Below, in pieces: positions 52,078-61,919 of a DNA stretch of 64,000 bases. The notes under the pieces were generated by a model. It did not search any database and was not told the DNA's origin. It saw only the letters and a program-made list of their open reading frames with translations. The DNA is taken from NCBI GenBank assembly GCA_040772505.1, contig JAXGYA010000005.1, forward strand, positions 124,001-188,000, given 5' to 3'. Position 1 is the stretch's first letter, and each line of letters starts with the position of its first letter. This stretch comes from Mariniphaga sp040772505 (GTDB taxonomy: Bacteria > Bacteroidota > Bacteroidia > Bacteroidales > Prolixibacteraceae). The position numbers and the translations under genes were made by a program.

Positions 52078-52752
52078 ATGGAAATATTATTGATTGAAGA
52101 TGACAAAAGAATCAGCGATTTCTTAGTTCGCGGATTAACAGAAAATCAGTTTTCAGTCACATTGGCAGAGTCTGCTGAAGAAGCAAGGGATCTGTTAAAT
52201 GATAAAGAGTGGGATATTTTTCTTCTCGACATCATGCTGCCCGGAATGGATGGAGTTGAGTTTACCAAAATGCTTCGTTATAAGAATAACAAGACACCTA
52301 TACTGATTTTGAGTGCTTTAAGTGGAGTAGATGACATTATAAAATTACTCGATACGGGCGCTGATGATTATTTAGTAAAACCTTTCCATTTCCCTGAGCT
52401 GATATCAAGAATCAATGCCCTGATAAGAAGACATCATCAGAAATATTCAGCAGAATCGAATCTGATTGAATTTGCATACATTAAGATAAATAAGGATAAT
52501 TATTCAGTGAGCATTGACAATCAAAAAGTGGAACTTTCAGCAACTGAATATAAATTGTTGAACTTATTAATTGATAATCAGAACAAAGCGCTATCAAGAA
52601 CACGCATTTTAGACTCAGTTTGGGGAATAAATTATCAGAATAACACTAACATTGTAGATGTTTATATTTCGTATTTGCGCTCTAAAGTTGAAAAACCGGA
52701 ACATAAAATCATACATACTATTAAAGGAGTTGGTTATATGGCTAAAGCATAG
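52078..52752 (+). CDS. OmpR-family response regulator (CusR-like)
   Basis: A 224-residue DNA-binding regulator. The receiver domain has acidic pocket EDD (residues 7-9), phospho-acceptor Asp51 in DIFLLDIMLPGMDG, and LVKPF (Lys near 101). The C-terminal winged helix is typical of OmpR/PhoB (LSATEYKLLNLLIDN, VDVYISYLRSKVEKP, IIHTIKGVGYM). The kinase gene starts 4 bases after its stop. It lies between two RND efflux operons on the opposite strand and most likely controls one or both in response to periplasmic Cu, Ag or divalent metals. Confidence 0.9.
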   Translation: MEILLIEDDKRISDFLVRGLTENQFSVTLAESAEEARDLLNDKEWDIFLLDIMLPGMDGVEFTKMLRYKNNKTPILILSALSGVDDIIKLLDTGADDYLVKPFHFPELISRINALIRRHHQKYSAESNLIEFAYIKINKDNYSVSIDNQKVELSATEYKLLNLLIDNQNKALSRTRILDSVWGINYQNNTNIVDVYISYLRSKVEKPEHKIIHTIKGVGYMAKA

Positions 52753-52756
52753 AAAC

Positions 52757-54121
52757 GTGAACTTAAGAAAAAAATTAATTGTCAATTCCACCTTGATTTT
52801 CGGACTTGTATATACAGTTTCTGCCCTACTGATTTATATGGTTTATTACAGAAATTCGGAGCAGATTATTTTCAATGAACTAGAGTCAACTTCTTTGTTG
52901 ACTGCTTATTTTTTTCTTGAAGAAGATGAATTGTCCAGAAAAGAGCACAATAAAATCAAAGAGCAATTCATGGGTAAAATACAAAATTCAAAGGTTAAGC
53001 TTTACAATGAAAGAAATGAATTCTCCTTTGGCGATCAATACACCGGTTTTGAGCAATTTTTGACAGCCGACATTTTAGATAGAACCAGAAACCTTGGGAA
53101 GTATAAATTTAAAATTGATAATAATTACTTCTATGGAATATATTACCCTGACAATCAAGGTAATTTTGTAGTTTACGTCATCACCGAAAATGTGTTTTTT
53201 GAATCCCAAAGCCGTCAGTTAATTTACATTCTGACAGGCTCGCTTATTTTGGGATTACTCCTTATTCTATTGTTTAGCAGATATTTATCAAAAATTGCAT
53301 ATCAGTCAATTACCAAAATTGCCAACCAGATAGATTCTATTGATATTTATTCAAAGGATGCAGATTATCTGGCATTGCCCGAAACCAACGATGAAGTTCA
53401 AAAAATGGTTTTAAAATTTAATGAATTGCTCAAAGGGATGGCTGAAAATTTCAATATTCAAAAGAACTTCATCAATTATTTATCCCACGAAATTAAAACA
53501 CCGCTAACTGCAATATCGGGAAATTTGGAGGTCTTTGGACAGAAGAACAGGAATCCGGAGGAGTATAAAACACTGAGTCGAAATGCACTAAAAAATGTAT
53601 ATGAAATTAAAAACATAATTAAAAATTTACTGATTTTATCAGGATTGGAAAAAACTGAATCAAAACCATCTCAATTTAGGATTGATGAGTTGACATGGAA
53701 GGTTTGTGACAAAATTATTTCACATTATCCAGAAGCAAAACAGCTAATTAAAATTGATATTCAAATTGACCAATCCGAATTATTTCAAGTATATGGCTCT
53801 GACAACCAGCTAGAAATTGCAATTTATAACCTGATTGAGAATGCTGTGAAATATTCCAATCAAAAACCGATTCAGATTGAATTTTCGGAAGTTAAAAACC
53901 ATCTTCAATTAATTATTCAGGATCACGGGAAAGGAATACCTGAAGATGAACTAAAATTTATTTCCGAACCCTTTCAAAGAGGCTCCAATGTCTTGAGCAC
54001 AAAAGGGAGCGGCATTGGTCTCTCTCTGGCATTGCTTATTTTGGAACAAAACCAGATTGGTTTTTCAATTCAGTCAAAGATTAATGAAGGAACAACTATT
54101 AGGCTGAAGTTCAAAACCTGA
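52757..54121 (+). CDS. Membrane sensor histidine kinase (CusS-like)
   Basis: A 454-residue kinase, two membrane helices flanking a periplasmic sensor of about 130 residues (first helix near residues 8-27, second near 158-178). A HAMP-like linker is followed by the H-box NYLSHEIKTPLT with His244, then N-box NLIENAVKYS, G1 DHGKGIP, F-box EPFQRGS and G2 GSGIGLSLAL. GTG at 52757, 4 bases after the regulator's stop, is taken as start; the frame extends back to 52658 inside the regulator, which is improbable. The 3' end overlaps the convergent RND permease gene by 11 bases. Confidence 0.88.
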   Translation: MNLRKKLIVNSTLIFGLVYTVSALLIYMVYYRNSEQIIFNELESTSLLTAYFFLEEDELSRKEHNKIKEQFMGKIQNSKVKLYNERNEFSFGDQYTGFEQFLTADILDRTRNLGKYKFKIDNNYFYGIYYPDNQGNFVVYVITENVFFESQSRQLIYILTGSLILGLLLILLFSRYLSKIAYQSITKIANQIDSIDIYSKDADYLALPETNDEVQKMVLKFNELLKGMAENFNIQKNFINYLSHEIKTPLTAISGNLEVFGQKNRNPEEYKTLSRNALKNVYEIKNIIKNLLILSGLEKTESKPSQFRIDELTWKVCDKIISHYPEAKQLIKIDIQIDQSELFQVYGSDNQLEIAIYNLIENAVKYSNQKPIQIEFSEVKNHLQLIIQDHGKGIPEDELKFISEPFQRGSNVLSTKGSGIGLSLALLILEQNQIGFSIQSKINEGTTIRLKFKT

Positions 54122-57100
54122 TTTTATCAGCTCTCTTTCTTTTATCAGCTTTGCGGTAACCCACATAAAATATTTGCGGCAAAACAATGAATGACAACAC
54201 CATACAAATAAACAAACCCCCCACAATCATGATTGCTAAAGGTTTCTGAATTTCTGAGCCCATTCCAGTTGAAAATGCTGCCGGTGTGAGTCCCATTGAC
54301 CCCATCAGTGCAATCATCACAATGGGTCGAATCCGGCTGTTAACACCTTTTTTCACAGCATCTTTAAGCGGCATTTCTCTAAAGTTCTGCTTCATTACGG
54401 CAATAAGTATAATTGCATTAATTGTGTTAACGCCAAATAATATTATAAATCCTATTCCGGCTGAAATGCCAAACGTTGTTCCTGTTACCCAAAGTGAAAT
54501 AAATCCGCCTATAAAAGCAAATGGAATTGTTGCAACAGCAATCATGGTATCTTTCAGGTTGTTAAAATTAAAATACAATAGAAATAAAATTAGAATTAAA
54601 ACTGCCGGCACTACAATTGCAAGTTGTCTGGTTGCTCTTTCCTTGCTTTCAAATTCGCCTGCCCATTCAATTTTATTGGCTTTTGGCAATTTAACTTTCT
54701 CTGCTACTCTCTTCTGCGCTTCAGCTATTGTACTGCCCAAATCCCGTCCTTCTATGCTGAATCCGACTCCTATATAACGGCTGCTTCCTTCGCGATAGAT
54801 AAAAGCGGGTCCGGTTTTAAAATCAATACTGGCAATCTCTTTGAGAGGAACTTTTTTTCCATCCATGGTTGGAATCAGAATATTTCCAATTTTATCCATA
54901 TTGTCTCTATATGCTTTTTCGAAGCGAATTCTGACATCAAAAATCCTTTCATTTTCATAAAACTGAGTGGCAGCCTGCCCGCCTATAGCCATTGAAATAA
55001 CAGCCTGTACATCGCGTGTGTTTACAGCATATCTTGCCATTTTATTATCGTGTAGCTCTATTCTCAGCTCAGGTAAACCGATATTTTTATAAACATTCAA
55101 ATCAGTGATGCCTTCTATTGTCTTCAAAACATCTTCAACCTCTTTGGCATAATCTTCCAGCTGATATAAGTCATTGCCAAAAATTTTCACAACCAATGAA
55201 CTCTTAACACCGGCAACATATTCTTCAACATTATCCTGAATCGGCTGGCTGAATCCCAAATTAACGCCGGGGTAATTTTCGAGGATTTGTCGCATTTCAG
55301 TGAGCAATTCTTCTTTGGTTATTTTCCTTTGCCACTCTTTTTCCGGTTTTAATTCAATATGAAATTCATTATTAAAAAACCCTGTGGGGTCAGTTCCGTC
55401 ATTTGGCCTGCCTGTTTGGCTCATCACAAACTTCACTTCATCAAAAGTCATCAGATCTTTTCGCATATTTTTGGCTATCCTCAAAGATTCTTTCAAATTT
55501 ACACTGTTGGGTAAGGTAGCTCTTGCATATATTGCACCTTCATTGAGGCTCGGAATAAATTCGGAACCATGATAAAAAAAGCGAACACCACAAACTACGA
55601 TCAGCACAACAAAACCAGTTAAAGTTAATTTTCTGTGGTGATTCCCTATGTTAAATAAAGTAGTAGCAAAATGATGAAATCCTCTTGAAATAAAATTTTC
55701 TTTTTCGCGAATGTTTTTGGTTAGCAGCACTCTGCACATTGCCGGCACATATGTCAGGCTCAGGATCAATGATCCCAAAAGGGCATATCCCAGCGTGAAA
55801 GCCAAAGGCGAGAACATTTTTCCTTCTACTTTCCGGAATGAGAAAATCGGAATCAAAGCAACGATTAAAATGATTTGCGCAAAGAAAATATAAGGTGCTA
55901 CTTTTGAAATACTCCTTCTTATCAGTCCTGATTTGGATAATTTATAAAATTTTTCATCTCCCAAACTTTTGGCTTTTGCTACCATGCTGACAAAAACAGC
56001 TTCAACAATAACCAATGTGCCTTCAAGCAACAATCCAAAATCGAGAGCACCCATCGAAATCAAATTTGCAGGCAATCCCTGAATTCTCAGCATTATGATG
56101 GCAAACAAAAAAGACAACGGAATGACCGATGCAACAATTACTGTGGTTCGCCAGTTAAAAAGAAAAATAAAAACCACCAGCGAAACCAGCAGAATCCCTT
56201 CAGTCAAATTTTTAGTTACAGTTTTAACTGTCGTATTAACCAGTTCCGTTCTGTCGATTAAGGGAACTATCTCTACATTGGCGGGTAAAATTCGTTCATT
56301 AAGCTCTGAAATCTTCTCTTTTAGATGAGCAATCACTTCACTTGGATTTTCACCCCTAAGCATAATCACAATTCCCTGTACCAGATCATCATCATCATCC
56401 AGACCAACCTGACCCAATTTAGGTTTAGCCGACACTGCAACTTTTGCCACATGTTTAATCAGCACAGGAGTTGAACCTTTGACTGTAATCAATATATTTT
56501 CAATATCCTCAATTTTTTCCAGCAAGCCTATTCCACGCACAACATAAGCCTGCTCACCCTGTTCAATCACATCTCCGCCAACATTTATGTTCGAGTTTTC
56601 TACTGCTTCAAAAACATCCAGAGGAGATAAATCCCAATTTTGCAGTTCTAATGGATTAATTTGAATTTCAAAAATTTTCTCTTCACCGCCAAAACTCACC
56701 ACATCTGCCACCCCCGGAACGGAGACCAATTCCCGTTCGATCACCCAGTCCTGAATGGCAGTTACTTCGGTCAATGGCAGATCACTTTTAATAACATATC
56801 TGAAAATCTCGCCGGTGGCACCCGAAGGGGGCTCAATTTCAGTTTCTGCGCCAATTGGCAGCTCCAGTCCCTGCATTCGATTTGAAGCATATTGCTGAGC
56901 AAAAAAATCATCTGCCTCATCTTCAAAAATCACTGTTACAACTGACAATCCAAAAAGCGATATTGAACGAACTTCCGATTTTTTGGGAATGGTGTTCATC
57001 TCTTTTGAAATGGGAAGCGTAATAAACTTTTCAACTTCCTCAGCGCTCCTGCCCGGCCACTGGGTAATAATTCGTGCACGGGTGTTGGTCACATCCGGAA

Positions 57101-57230
57101 AAGCTTCAATTGGTGTGTGAATATAACTGACAATCCCTACCCCAAGAAGCAGAAAAGTCATAAAAAAAACGATAAATCTGTTTTTAAGTGAAAATGCAAT
57201 TATCGCCTGAACAAAGTTCTTCATTTGCAA
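54111..57230 (-). CDS. czcA: CzcA-type heavy-metal RND permease
   Basis: Second RND pump, 1039 residues, the usual HME length. N-terminal HTPIEAFPDVTNTRARIITQWPGRSAEEVEKFITLPI and FGLSVVTVIFEDEADDFFAQQ fit the Czc/Cnr type for divalent cations. Helix 4 has DFGLLLEGTLVIVE: Asp397, Glu403 and Glu410 sit at the spacing of CzcA Asp402-Asp408-Glu415, so the middle Asp of the proton relay is Glu here. The second half repeats the RND fold (GFIILFGVNTINAIILIAVMKQ). A DDDDD run (LGQVGLDDDDDLVQ) is unusual. The gene order on the minus strand is czcC, czcB, czcA. Confidence 0.9.
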   Translation of the reverse strand: MQMKNFVQAIIAFSLKNRFIVFFMTFLLLGVGIVSYIHTPIEAFPDVTNTRARIITQWPGRSAEEVEKFITLPISKEMNTIPKKSEVRSISLFGLSVVTVIFEDEADDFFAQQYASNRMQGLELPIGAETEIEPPSGATGEIFRYVIKSDLPLTEVTAIQDWVIERELVSVPGVADVVSFGGEEKIFEIQINPLELQNWDLSPLDVFEAVENSNINVGGDVIEQGEQAYVVRGIGLLEKIEDIENILITVKGSTPVLIKHVAKVAVSAKPKLGQVGLDDDDDLVQGIVIMLRGENPSEVIAHLKEKISELNERILPANVEIVPLIDRTELVNTTVKTVTKNLTEGILLVSLVVFIFLFNWRTTVIVASVIPLSFLFAIIMLRIQGLPANLISMGALDFGLLLEGTLVIVEAVFVSMVAKAKSLGDEKFYKLSKSGLIRRSISKVAPYIFFAQIILIVALIPIFSFRKVEGKMFSPLAFTLGYALLGSLILSLTYVPAMCRVLLTKNIREKENFISRGFHHFATTLFNIGNHHRKLTLTGFVVLIVVCGVRFFYHGSEFIPSLNEGAIYARATLPNSVNLKESLRIAKNMRKDLMTFDEVKFVMSQTGRPNDGTDPTGFFNNEFHIELKPEKEWQRKITKEELLTEMRQILENYPGVNLGFSQPIQDNVEEYVAGVKSSLVVKIFGNDLYQLEDYAKEVEDVLKTIEGITDLNVYKNIGLPELRIELHDNKMARYAVNTRDVQAVISMAIGGQAATQFYENERIFDVRIRFEKAYRDNMDKIGNILIPTMDGKKVPLKEIASIDFKTGPAFIYREGSSRYIGVGFSIEGRDLGSTIAEAQKRVAEKVKLPKANKIEWAGEFESKERATRQLAIVVPAVLILILFLLYFNFNNLKDTMIAVATIPFAFIGGFISLWVTGTTFGISAGIGFIILFGVNTINAIILIAVMKQNFREMPLKDAVKKGVNSRIRPIVMIALMGSMGLTPAAFSTGMGSEIQKPLAIMIVGGLFICMVLSFIVLPQIFYVGYRKADKRKRADKIRF

Positions 57231-57271
57231 TTAGCAGTATAAAATGAGTTGAAATTTGATAATGTTATGAA

Positions 57272-58360
57272 TTAAGATTTCAGTTTCTCGTATATTAATA
57301 GTTGGTTTTGTGTGATTATTTTTTCACCATCCTTAATCCCATCATTTAAATAATAAAAATTGCTATTTCGGGCATAAATATTAATCGGACGTATTTCAAC
57401 ATTGCAATCCGAGTGATATACCAAAATAAAATATTGATTGTCATCAAAAATCACATTGTCAACCGGAATGATGTATGCACGTTCACCGGTTTGGTTTTTA
57501 ATAAGGATATCTGCCACCATACCTGGTTTTAATTTTAGAGCTTCATTTTCAATCACAATTTTCGCTTTCAACACCCTTTCTTTTGAATCAAAAACGGGTA
57601 AAAGATCTGAAATCTCACCTTCAAAAATATCATCCGGATAAGCAGATATTTTGATCTCAACACTCATTCCCTGTGCCACTTGCTGTATATTTGCGGCGTA
57701 AACCTTTGCCATCACCCAAACCGTGCTGAGTTCCGAAATAGTAAATAAATCATCTCCACTATTGATTTGCATTCCCGGGGTTACATTTTTTTCGATGACA
57801 TAACCAGCAACACTTGCTCTGATTTCAAATACATTTTTTTCAGCATTGAAGTTGAAGAATTTCAAACTTTGGTGGATGCTTTCCTGTTCTGCCTGAAGTT
57901 TTTCAAGTTCAGAAAGAACCGACACCAACTCTCTTTCGGTTGTCAACTGATCGTTGTACATGCTTTGGACTGCTTGCAATTCCCGCTGTGCTGCTTTGAT
58001 TTCGGCGATCAATCTGTTTTTTTCGGTCATCAGCCTGATCAGCTCCGGGCTTTGAATTTCTGCTAAAAGCTGACCTTTCTCCACGTATTCACCCAATGAG
58101 AACAGTACTCTCTGTGCAAAGCCTTCGGTTAAACTTGTAAAATGAAAAACTTTGTCGGGATTATAATCCACTTCGCCTGTGAGATTAATATGCTTCACCA
58201 CATCAGTTTTTCCAATAACCTCTATTTTTGAATCCGTTTTCAGGAACTCATTCAAACAAAAGCCTGCCGATTCTTCGATTCCATTTTCAGATTTATAGGA
58301 TGAACATCCGCCCAAAACCATCAAAATAATTGCTATGGTGCTGTGATATAATGCTTTCAT
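57272..58360 (-). CDS. czcB: RND periplasmic adaptor lipoprotein (CzcB-like)
   Basis: Membrane-fusion protein of 362 residues. A lipoprotein signal with lipobox LGGC (Cys19) anchors it. The core has VDYNPDKVFHFTSLTEGFAQRVLFSLGEYVEKGQLLAEIQSPEL (lipoyl half), a helical hairpin rich in Glu/Gln (QAEQESIHQSLKFFNF), the second lipoyl half EIRASVAGYVIEKNVTPGMQ, and a beta-barrel (LKPGMVADILIKNQTGERAYIIPVDNV). It carries no HMBD module, unlike the CusB homologue, in keeping with a divalent-metal pump. It is between czcC and czcA, 41 bases before czcA. Confidence 0.88.
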   Translation of the reverse strand: MKALYHSTIAIILMVLGGCSSYKSENGIEESAGFCLNEFLKTDSKIEVIGKTDVVKHINLTGEVDYNPDKVFHFTSLTEGFAQRVLFSLGEYVEKGQLLAEIQSPELIRLMTEKNRLIAEIKAAQRELQAVQSMYNDQLTTERELVSVLSELEKLQAEQESIHQSLKFFNFNAEKNVFEIRASVAGYVIEKNVTPGMQINSGDDLFTISELSTVWVMAKVYAANIQQVAQGMSVEIKISAYPDDIFEGEISDLLPVFDSKERVLKAKIVIENEALKLKPGMVADILIKNQTGERAYIIPVDNVIFDDNQYFILVYHSDCNVEIRPINIYARNSNFYYLNDGIKDGEKIITQNQLLIYEKLKS

Positions 58361-58455
58361 GTGATTAAAATTTAATATTCAAAGGTCTCGTATAAAAGAC
58401 AAATATGTTTTAATGATATTCTCATGCAGTTTTTTCATCATGCTTGTTTAATAAT

Positions 58456-59733
58456 TTACAATTCTTTACCTACTACATATTGAATTTCCTCAAATTGAAC
58501 CAGCAGTTTTTTTTGAATTTCCAAAAGAGCTTCCTTACTCTCTATATAGGATTCAGTAAAATCAATATATTCAATTAAGCCGATGTTTTTCACAATAAAA
58601 TTCTGATGATGTGCCTGCATTAGGCTGTCGATATCATTTTCAAAACCAGGTTCAAAATTTGACAGCATTTCCAGGTTCCGATTTAAATTTTCAAGTTGTA
58701 ACATCAACTCAGAACCAATTTCCCTCTCTTTTTGCTGCAGTAAAATTTCATTTTGAACTATCTCGATTTGAGCTTGTTGAATTGCTCCCTGATTCCGGTT
58801 AAAAAACGGAAGGTCAAAGGAAACGCCGAATCCTACAAAATCACGCATTATACCGCCCCCTCTGTCATAGCTTACACCCAAAGTTAAATCGGGTATGCGC
58901 ATCACTTTTTCATAATCTAATCTCTTTTGAAAATATATAGCTTCCAACCGATTGATTTTCAAATCTGAACGATTCTCAAATGCAATTTGAATTAATTCCG
59001 GATGATTTAATTTTTCAACCTGCTGCAAATTCATTTCAAATCCTTCATCTGTCAGAACAATAAAAGTTTCGGGGCTTTGTGCCATCAGCAGTTTCAGTTC
59101 CTTAACAAGAACATTCCTATTCTTATGAATTTCATTGATTTGTTTTTGAAACTGAATTTTTAGAAACTGCAAGCGAACCAGTTCAGATTTACTTATATTC
59201 TTTTGTTGCAATTGATTTTTGAATCCGGAAATCAAACGCTCTAAATTGGCAGTTAGATTTTTGTACAATTTCTCCTTTTGTTGAAGAAATTGCAATTCTG
59301 TAAGGGAGTTTCTGAACTCATATTTTAAGTTTCTCAGCAACTCTTCAAAGTAGGTGGATGCGATTTCACGATCAACCTTCTTAATCGAAACCAGTTTGCT
59401 TTTCTTGGAAGCTGTATAAATGAGTTGCTCAAACTGAGCTGAAACCTGAGTGGTTTTGCCCCAGTTTCCAAACAGTGGCGGCAAATCCTCAGAGTGCTCT
59501 TTACCTGTGTTCCAAAGATTAATCTCTGCTATGCTCAGTGTAGGATTTGGCCAAAGCTTTGCCTGCAGAATTTCTGCATCAGCATGGTCAATATTGAGCT
59601 GATTGATCAATAAATCTACATTATTTTCCAAAAACAGAGATTCAGCCTGCACCCGGGACAACAATAGTGTATCGGGCTGGGCGTTTGAATACTCCACTGA
59701 TAATAAACACAATAAGACAAAAAATAATTTCAC
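58456..59733 (-). CDS. czcC: TolC-family outer membrane protein (CzcC-like)
   Basis: Outer-membrane channel of the Czc-like system, 425 residues. Signal peptide MKLFFVLLCLLSVEYSNA is followed by OEP repeats (VQAESLFLENNVDLLINQLNIDHADAEILQAKLWPNPTLSI; LGVSYDRGGGIMRDFVGFGVSFDLPFFNRNQG) and long helices. Only distant likeness to the CusC homologue. It is the first gene of the czcCBA operon; TAGTTTTG on the minus strand (complement of 59753-59760) is a -7-like box without a clear TTTG partner, compatible with activation by the adjacent two-component system. Confidence 0.87.
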   Translation of the reverse strand: MKLFFVLLCLLSVEYSNAQPDTLLLSRVQAESLFLENNVDLLINQLNIDHADAEILQAKLWPNPTLSIAEINLWNTGKEHSEDLPPLFGNWGKTTQVSAQFEQLIYTASKKSKLVSIKKVDREIASTYFEELLRNLKYEFRNSLTELQFLQQKEKLYKNLTANLERLISGFKNQLQQKNISKSELVRLQFLKIQFQKQINEIHKNRNVLVKELKLLMAQSPETFIVLTDEGFEMNLQQVEKLNHPELIQIAFENRSDLKINRLEAIYFQKRLDYEKVMRIPDLTLGVSYDRGGGIMRDFVGFGVSFDLPFFNRNQGAIQQAQIEIVQNEILLQQKEREIGSELMLQLENLNRNLEMLSNFEPGFENDIDSLMQAHHQNFIVKNIGLIEYIDFTESYIESKEALLEIQKKLLVQFEEIQYVVGKEL

Positions 59734-59851
59734 TGAATCAAATTTGAAGCAGCAAAACTAAAGAAGTGAAATTAGAATGGAATGAATGTGAGATTAGAAA
59801 AGAATTAAAATCGGATTAAAAGGAAACCTTTAACAAGTTGCAAGAAAAGAG

Positions 59852-60266
59852 TGGAGCTGGCGGGAGTCGAACCCGCGTCCAAACGAGGAAGCCACAAGCT
59901 TTCTACATGCTTATCCCCGGCTTAATTTTCGTGCACCGGCTGGCTCAGGGCTGCCCGACCGGCACCTTAGCTCCTTAATTTTCACTGAAACTGCGGAGCA
60001 AAGTTTCAGTTAGCCCCGATATTCCTGCACCGCCTGATCGGGCCGCTTCGTGGCAACAGCACCCGGGCGATGTCTCGTCCCGGCGCCTTGCACCGGGAAT
60101 CCCGGAAGTAAATTCCGGGTGCGTTAACTTACTGTTATTCGGTTACGCAGCAAGAGCGTAGTTATATTCGCCAATTATGATTTCGATCATTATTTTGGAG
60201 GGTCAACAATCAAAACCCTGCATGCTTACCTGCCTCTTCTACCCGCTGTCAAAACCAGTCAGCCCC
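59852..60266 (-). ncRNA. ssrA: Transfer-messenger RNA (tmRNA)
   Basis: Rescues stalled ribosomes and tags the nascent peptide for degradation. The 5' end GGGGCTGACTGG-TTTTGACAG (from 60266 downward) and the 3' end with the T-arm GGTTCGACTCCCGCCAGCTCC form the tRNA-like acceptor and T stem; 5' GGGGCTG pairs with 3' CAGCTCC. The tag reading frame is 60172 down to 60143 and encodes GEYNYALAA plus stop, giving the tag (A)GEYNYALAA. Pseudoknot-like GC-rich hairpins lie between (for example the CCGGGAATCCCGG region near 60095). CCA is not encoded. The length of 415 is normal for the phylum. It is single-piece, not permuted. Confidence 0.95.
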
Positions 60267-60375
60267 GGTAAAAACAGGCATCTTTTTGCCAAAGAACCTG
60301 CTGCAAAAATACAAAAAAATTACCAATTCTCTTTAGTACATCCAAAGCATTTTGAAATACAGCGCAATGCGGCAG

Positions 60376-60996
60376 CTAATTCATCTGCTTTTTCAATGCT
60401 TCAACAATGTTTGTTGTGAAATCGTACAAATCTTGCGGCATCCTTGAGGTGATCAGATTTTTGTCAATTACTACCGACTGGTCTAAATATTGCACTCCGG
60501 CAGCTTCCAGCTCCTCCTGAATGCCTCCCGTTCCGGTTGAAGTGTATCCGTCAAGAACACCGGCAGAAATCAACACCTGGGGCCCATGGCAAATAGCAGC
60601 GGTAACTTTCTCCGAATCCCAGAAAGCCTTCACAAACTCCAACACCTCGCTGTTCTCCCTAAGTACAGCCGGTCCGCGCCCGCCGGGCAAAATCAGCGCA
60701 TCAAAATCGCCGGCACTAACCTCCGACACCGCTTTCTCAATATTGATGGTAAAATCACTGTTATAAGCCTTTACCGCTCCGCGCGCCGGACCAATTACCG
60801 TTATTCCGTATCCGTTGTTGGTCAGATACGCCATAGGCATAAACGCCTCGCCATCATGAAAACCTTCGGCAACCAGCACCGCAATCTGTGCTTTGGGCGC
60901 TTCCGCCTGCTGCGCCTCCGGCGAACTGCATGCAATAACAAACATCAAAAAAAACACTGCAAGCATAGTTCTGAAATTTTCACCACTCTTTTTCAT
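60376..60996 (-). CDS. DJ-1/PfpI family lipoprotein
   Basis: A 206-residue protein of the DJ-1/PfpI/ThiJ superfamily (class I glutamine amidotransferase-like fold). The N-terminus is a lipoprotein signal (MLAVFFLMFVIACSS, Cys23). The nucleophile elbow is AAICHGPQ (Cys136), with Glu44 in VAEGFHDGE and DALILPGGRGP supporting the pocket. Relatives act as chaperone/deglycase-like or proteolytic stress proteins; the activity here is unknown. Export of such a protein is less common than cytosolic forms. It stands alone downstream of the tmRNA. Confidence 0.83.
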   Translation of the reverse strand: MKKSGENFRTMLAVFFLMFVIACSSPEAQQAEAPKAQIAVLVAEGFHDGEAFMPMAYLTNNGYGITVIGPARGAVKAYNSDFTINIEKAVSEVSAGDFDALILPGGRGPAVLRENSEVLEFVKAFWDSEKVTAAICHGPQVLISAGVLDGYTSTGTGGIQEELEAAGVQYLDQSVVIDKNLITSRMPQDLYDFTTNIVEALKKQMN

Positions 60997-61211
60997 AATA
61001 CTCCTCTTTTATAAATTAACCATTTAAAATTAGCTTGTTAAAACTCTATAAATATAGGAGTTCCTTTTCAATTTAAAAATTTTAGAGCTGAAAATAGTTG
61101 TAAAAAAGAAGGGAAATAATTAAGTTCGGACTTTGTTGAAACCAGCTATAGATTAAACCTGTTTTTTTTGAAAGTAAACACACTTTTAAAAAAATCCTGT
61201 AAACTAAAAAG

Positions 61212-61907
61212 ATGAAGGCAACAAAGAGCATCCGGTTACTCACAGTCCAGTTTGATCTTCCCTTAAAGTTCCATGAAATCAGCCAGTTCAGAGGAGCTGT
61301 AATCAAAACAACAAAAGGCAAAAACAATCTTTTCCACAACCATTCCCCTGATGGAATGATTTATCGCTACCCGCTCATTCAGTACAAAAGCATAAACAAA
61401 AAAGCGGCACTGCTGTGCATTGAGGAGGGAGTTGAAGGCATGCAGGACTTTTTTGCCTCCACCGACTGGAAACTCAACATCGGGTCGGGAAGTCAGCCGG
61501 TGAAAGTTGAAAACTTAAACGTGAGGCAACACCGCATTGGTGTTTGGGACAAAAGCTTCAACTATAAACTAACACGATGGCTCCCGCTAAATCAGGAAAA
61601 TTATAAAAAATACCACGAGCTGCCCGGACTTGCAGAGCAGATTCAGCTGCTTGAAAAAATTTTGCTGGCAAACCTGCTCAGCTTCCTTCAGGGAATTGAC
61701 CTGTACGTTGATGAAAAAATCGAAGTAAAAATCACGCAACTCCTCAGGCAGAAACTTGAAAAGTATAAAGGTCAGGAGATGCAATCGTTCAGTATCCGGT
61801 TCAGCTCCAACATTTCGCTGCCCAACAACATTGGTTTAGGCAAGGGAAGCAGCAGCGGCTTTGGGATGGTGAGGGAAAACACACAAGAAAAACAAGAAAA
61901 TAATTAA
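61212..61907 (+). CDS. cas6: CRISPR-associated endoribonuclease Cas6
   Basis: Processes CRISPR precursor RNA into guide units. The 231-residue protein has the double ferredoxin-like layout of Bacteroidota Cas6: an N-terminal domain starting RLLTVQFDLPLKFHEISQFRGAV (Cas6-type) and the C-terminal Gly-rich loop GLGKGSSSGFGMV (about residues 208-220) that binds the repeat RNA. His residues near the N-terminal part (LFHNHSPDG) are candidates for catalysis but cannot be proven. It begins the locus and is followed after 12 bases by cas10/csm1 in the same direction. No array lies in the 215 bases upstream. Confidence 0.82.
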   Translation: MKATKSIRLLTVQFDLPLKFHEISQFRGAVIKTTKGKNNLFHNHSPDGMIYRYPLIQYKSINKKAALLCIEEGVEGMQDFFASTDWKLNIGSGSQPVKVENLNVRQHRIGVWDKSFNYKLTRWLPLNQENYKKYHELPGLAEQIQLLEKILLANLLSFLQGIDLYVDEKIEVKITQLLRQKLEKYKGQEMQSFSIRFSSNISLPNNIGLGKGSSSGFGMVRENTQEKQENN

Positions 61908-61919
61908 AAAACAGTACTT

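Noticed and set aside
61135..61142. GTTGAAAC resembling the end of a type III CRISPR repeat
   Set aside because: Only one copy occurs and no repeat-spacer periodicity is present around it, so it is not an array.
61082..61339. Minus-strand 85-codon hydrophobic open frame upstream of and overlapping cas6
   Set aside because: Overlaps the start of cas6 on the opposite strand and has no recognisable protein character.
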